From: HRBIN23 sp046294495
GTDB taxonomy: Bacteria > Chloroflexota > Dehalococcoidia > Lucifugimonadales > HRBIN23
Length of the DNA stretch: 13,265 nt
Assembly (NCBI GenBank): GCA_046294495.1
Contig: JBKBKV010000049.1
Span: forward strand, 1 to 13,265
Reading direction: 5' to 3'
Part shown: positions 13,012 through 13,265 of the stretch, one piece after another
Numbering within the stretch: the stretch's first letter is position 1
How the letters are laid out: every line of letters starts with the position of its first letter
Notes under the pieces: model-generated
Databases searched by the model: none
Told to the model about the DNA's origin: nothing
What the model saw: the letters and a program-made list of their open reading frames with translations, nothing else
Program-made: the position numbers and the translations under genes

Positions 13012-13265
13012 GGGCAAGGGGAGGGCACATAACGCCACTTATAACAAAACCGCACTACTATTCAGCATTATAAGAGGTTGTTATACGCTATAATGCCTAC
13101 TTTTTGCCCTCACAACGCAAAAACACGCTACAACAACACTGGATCCCAGTCCAATCCTAACCCCTCAAGGGAAGCCCAACCACCCCCACAATCACCCTGG
13201 CGCCTTTGAAATGCTAGATTTCGCGCCCCCCATACCTTATCTGTGCCTACCCCTCCCCTTGCACA
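13012..13265. other. Non-coding region upstream of the sirC operon
   Basis: No credible gene was seen on either strand: frames are short and broken by stops, and none has a good ribosome site. The part up to about 13135 is markedly richer in A/T than the rest of the window and contains a palindromic pair of TATAAT boxes (13065-13096). From about 13140 to the edge it is C-rich on the plus strand and featureless apart from a small ACTGG-ATC-CCAGT hairpin. It may be the shared upstream region of a gene beginning beyond the right edge. Confidence 0.5.
13065..13096. repeat. Perfect 8-bp inverted repeat carrying TATAAT on both strands
   Basis: GCATTATA (13065-13072) and TATAATGC (13089-13096) are exact inverted copies 16 bp apart, so a TATAAT box reads outward on each strand. 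Neither has a good -35 element. It may be a protein-binding palindrome or a pair of opposed -10 boxes. Confidence 0.45.

Noticed and set aside
1..13265. tRNA or rRNA genes, CRISPR arrays, insertion sequences
   Set aside because: No cloverleaf with TTCGA-type loop, no regularly spaced repeats and no transposase-like protein were seen. Many long open frames opposite real genes are shadows caused by high GC.

Overview
The window is GC-rich, densely coded DNA from a bacterium. My best guess is a (possibly thermophilic) Chloroflexota. That guess rests on the general look of ProA and ProB, on the Pro/Thr-rich 'PTPTP' spacer of the peptide-binding lipoprotein, and on the high GC. It is inference, not a marker-gene call. 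All host genes read on the minus strand, so the biology is easiest to follow from right to left.

Right side (13265 to 9380): a siroheme and sulfite-reduction operon. A promoter (TTGACA, about 13011-12982) is followed by a roughly 110-nt leader, then sirC (precorrin-2 dehydrogenase/ferrochelatase), cobA (uroporphyrinogen-III C-methyltransferase) and a siroheme [4Fe-4S] sulfite/nitrite reductase, ending at a strong hairpin (9380-9406). The first two genes supply the cofactor of the third. The leader looks like a complete transcription attenuator: a short ORF with two adjacent Cys codons and its stop inside a hairpin (12923-12949), an antiterminator (12890-12923), and a perfect 11-bp terminator stem with a U-tract (12852-12896), all upstream of sirC. 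It reads like classical amino-acid attenuation tuned to cysteine, and it favours assimilatory sulfite reduction over nitrite reduction. This is the most interesting part of the window.

Middle (9363 to 6746): proB and proA, the first two steps of proline synthesis, with a 116-bp gap that may hold a second promoter.

Left-middle (6678 to 2930): an oligopeptide/dipeptide-type ABC importer operon with a strong promoter (TTGACA-17-TAAGAT), a substrate-binding lipoprotein and two permeases. No ATPase genes are in view.

Left end (2846 to 1): phage virion genes directly after the last permease: an HK97-fold-type major capsid protein, two virion or fibre-like proteins, two small unknown proteins and the start of a possible head-tail connector, with tight overlaps and good ribosome binding sites. 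No portal, protease or terminase lies upstream of the capsid gene. A small membrane-protein gene on the plus strand interrupts the cluster. It is either the edge of a prophage or a remnant. No tRNA, rRNA, CRISPR array or transposase was seen.
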